Assembly (NCBI RefSeq): GCF_009765965.1
Contig: NZ_LMUL01000014.1
Span: 771,248 to 806,032 of the forward strand
From: Caulobacter sp. S45
GTDB taxonomy: Bacteria; Pseudomonadota; Alphaproteobacteria; Caulobacterales; Caulobacteraceae
Reading direction: 5' to 3'
DNA: 34,785 nucleotides
The notes beneath the pieces were generated by a model. It was not told where the DNA came from. It did not search any database and saw only the letters and a list, made by a program, of their open reading frames with translations. Made by a program: the position numbers and the translations under genes. Each line of letters starts with the position of its first letter. Position 1 is the first letter of the stretch. Below are positions 33,632 to 34,785 of the stretch, in pieces.

Positions 33632-34785
33632 GCGCGTCTTCCCTTGGCCGCTTGTTTGAGGGCGCGGAACTTGGCCGCCCAGCCTGGCTTCTCCACCTGA
33701 GGGCTGCGTTCCAGCGCCAAGGCGTCGTCGGCCACGTCGCGGGTGATCACCGAGCCCGAGCCGGTGAAGGCGCCCGCCCCGATCCTGACCGGCGCCACCA
33801 GGGCGGTGTTGGAGCCGATGAAGGCTCCCTCGCCAACGATGGTGCGGTGCTTGTCGAAGCCGTCGTAGTTGCAGAAGATCGTCCCGGCCCCAAGGTTGGC
33901 CCGCGCGCCCACCTCCCCGTCGCCGAGATAGGACAGATGGTTGGCCTTGGCGCCCTCGCCCACGGTGACGTTCTTCACCTCGACGAAGTTGCCGATGTGG
34001 GCCTCGCGCCCGATCACCGCGCCCGGCCGCAGCCGCGCATAGGGACCGATCAGCGCGCCTTCGCCGACCACCGCACTTTCGAGATGACTGAACGCGCGGA
34101 TCACAGCCCCGCTTGCGACCTTCACGCCGGGGCCGAACACCACATAAGGCTCGATCACCACACCAGGCGCGACCTCGGTGTCGTAGGCGAACATCACCGT
34201 CTCGGGCGCGGGCATCGCGACACCGGACACCAGCGCCCGCTCGCGGCGCCCCCGCTGGAACTCGGCCTCCGCCGCCGCCAGTTCGGCCTGGGAGTTGACC
34301 CCCAGCACCTTGGCCTCTTCGGTCAGCACCGCACGCACCTCGCGTCCGGCCGCGCGCGCCAGCCCCACTACGTCGGTCAGGTAGTACTCGCCCTTGGCGT
34401 TTTCGGCGCCAACCTTGGCCAGCAGCTCGAACAGCAACGCCGCAGGCGCCGCCAGCACGCCGGAATTGCAGGCGGTGATGGCCAGTTCGGCCGGCGAGGC
34501 GTCCTTGGCCTCGACGATCCGCTCCAGCGTCCCGCCCGCGTCCATCACCAGCCGACCATAGGCGCCGGGATCGGCCGCCTCGAAGCCCAGCACCGCCAAA
34601 TCCGCGCCCGCCGTCCGCGCCTCGAATAGGGGGGCGACGGCCTCCGCATCCAGCAGCGGCGTGTCGGCGTAGGCGACCAGCACGTCGCCCTCGAAACCCT
34701 TCAACGCCGCTTCCGCCGCCCGCACGGCGTGGCCGGTGCCGAGCGGCGGGGCCCGGGTGCATACCCCGCCCCCCCCCCCGCGCCT
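33628..34785 (-). CDS. glmU: Bifunctional N-acetylglucosamine-1-phosphate uridyltransferase / glucosamine-1-phosphate acetyltransferase, 5' end missing
   Basis: 385 residues of the C-terminal part; about 70 N-terminal residues, including the uridyltransferase GxGTxMxS loop, lie beyond the window. Remaining uridyltransferase segments are [27 protein letters not shown] and [11 protein letters not shown]. The left-handed beta-helix acetyltransferase domain has hexapeptide repeats, [20 protein letters not shown], the catalytic His in [14 protein letters not shown] (codon at 33937-33939) and [17 protein letters not shown]. It makes UDP-GlcNAc for peptidoglycan and lipopolysaccharide. The first 20 residues read off the window edge contain Gly and Arg runs (bases 34760-34785) and do not look like GlmU, which suggests low-quality sequence there. 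Confidence 0.93.
   Translation of the reverse strand, partial: RRGGGGGVCTRAPPLGTGHAVRAAEAALKGFEGDVLVAYADTPLLDAEAVAPLFEARTAGADLAVLGFEAADPGAYGRLVMDAGGTLERIVEAKDASPAELAITACNSGVLAAPAALLFELLAKVGAENAKGEYYLTDVVGLARAAGREVRAVLTEEAKVLGVNSQAELAAAEAEFQRGRRERALVSGVAMPAPETVMFAYDTEVAPGVVIEPYVVFGPGVKVASGAVIRAFSHLESAVVGEGALIGPYARLRPGAVIGREAHIGNFVEVKNVTVGEGAKANHLSYLGDGEVGARANLGAGTIFCNYDGFDKHRTIVGEGAFIGSNTALVAPVRIGAGAFTGSGSVITRDVADDALALERSPQVEKPGWAAKFRALKQAAKGRRA

Noticed and set aside
33632-34762. Extension of rpiA upstream into a 608-codon frame.
   Set aside because: The upstream part is another phase of glmU, Gly/Arg-rich, with no domain. RpiA begins at the ATG overlapping the glmU stop.

Overview
High-GC alphaproteobacterial chromosome, most consistent with Caulobacteraceae (Caulobacter/Phenylobacterium type; genus not resolved). 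Support comes from a CpdR-type single-domain response regulator, a transhydrogenase split into three genes, a membrane-anchored CycM-like cytochrome c, a long S6-S18-L9 operon with alphaproteobacterial tails, and REP-like intergenic palindromes. The window is almost wholly coding and carries core and metabolic genes. I see no prophage, insertion sequence, CRISPR array, tRNA or rRNA.

Layout. 1-3001 (+): a tightly packed sulfur amino acid operon (cysK 3' end, sseA, metC, small exported protein). 3038-4619 (-): bidirectional-looking terminator, rplI-rpsR-rpsF and a long leader. 4580-5294 (-): outer-membrane beta-barrel protein. 5295-5848: the only gene-free stretch over 300 bases, holding an inverted pair of palindromic repeats and the rpoD terminator hairpin. 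5849-11294 (-): rpoD, dnaG and, only 24 bp upstream of dnaG, an MFS transporter. 11417-16489 (+): DUF3772/MscS channel, S9 oligopeptidase, GNAT acetyltransferase. 16476-16979 (-): lipoprotein. 17222-18750 (+): exported MetX-like alpha/beta hydrolase and a TIGR02301-like protein. 18896-21793 (-): proton-translocating transhydrogenase pntAa-pntAb-pntB. 21903-25864: two transglutaminase-like proteins (-), an N-formylglutamate amidohydrolase-like protein (+), cpdR (-) and a second amidohydrolase-like protein (+). 25943-26725 (-): membrane cytochrome c. 26860-29946 (+): kdsB and an ABC-2 exporter pair. 29943-34785 (-): class II DAHP synthase, glutathione reductase, rpiA and a 5'-truncated glmU that runs off the window in a poly-G stretch that looks like a contig edge.

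How they work together. Most of the window is housekeeping: translation (S6/S18/L9), replication and transcription initiation (DnaG/RpoD), redox balance (PntAB, Gor, cytochrome c), cell envelope precursors (KdsB, GlmU, OMP), pentose phosphate and shikimate entry (RpiA, DAHP synthase) and cell-cycle proteolysis control (CpdR). The less ordinary points are a DnaG that has lost all four zinc ligands of its N-terminal finger, and the transglutaminase/N-formylglutamate-amidohydrolase/CpdR neighbourhood. The latter is the nearest thing to an uncharacterised system here, but it is a hypothesis from gene order only.
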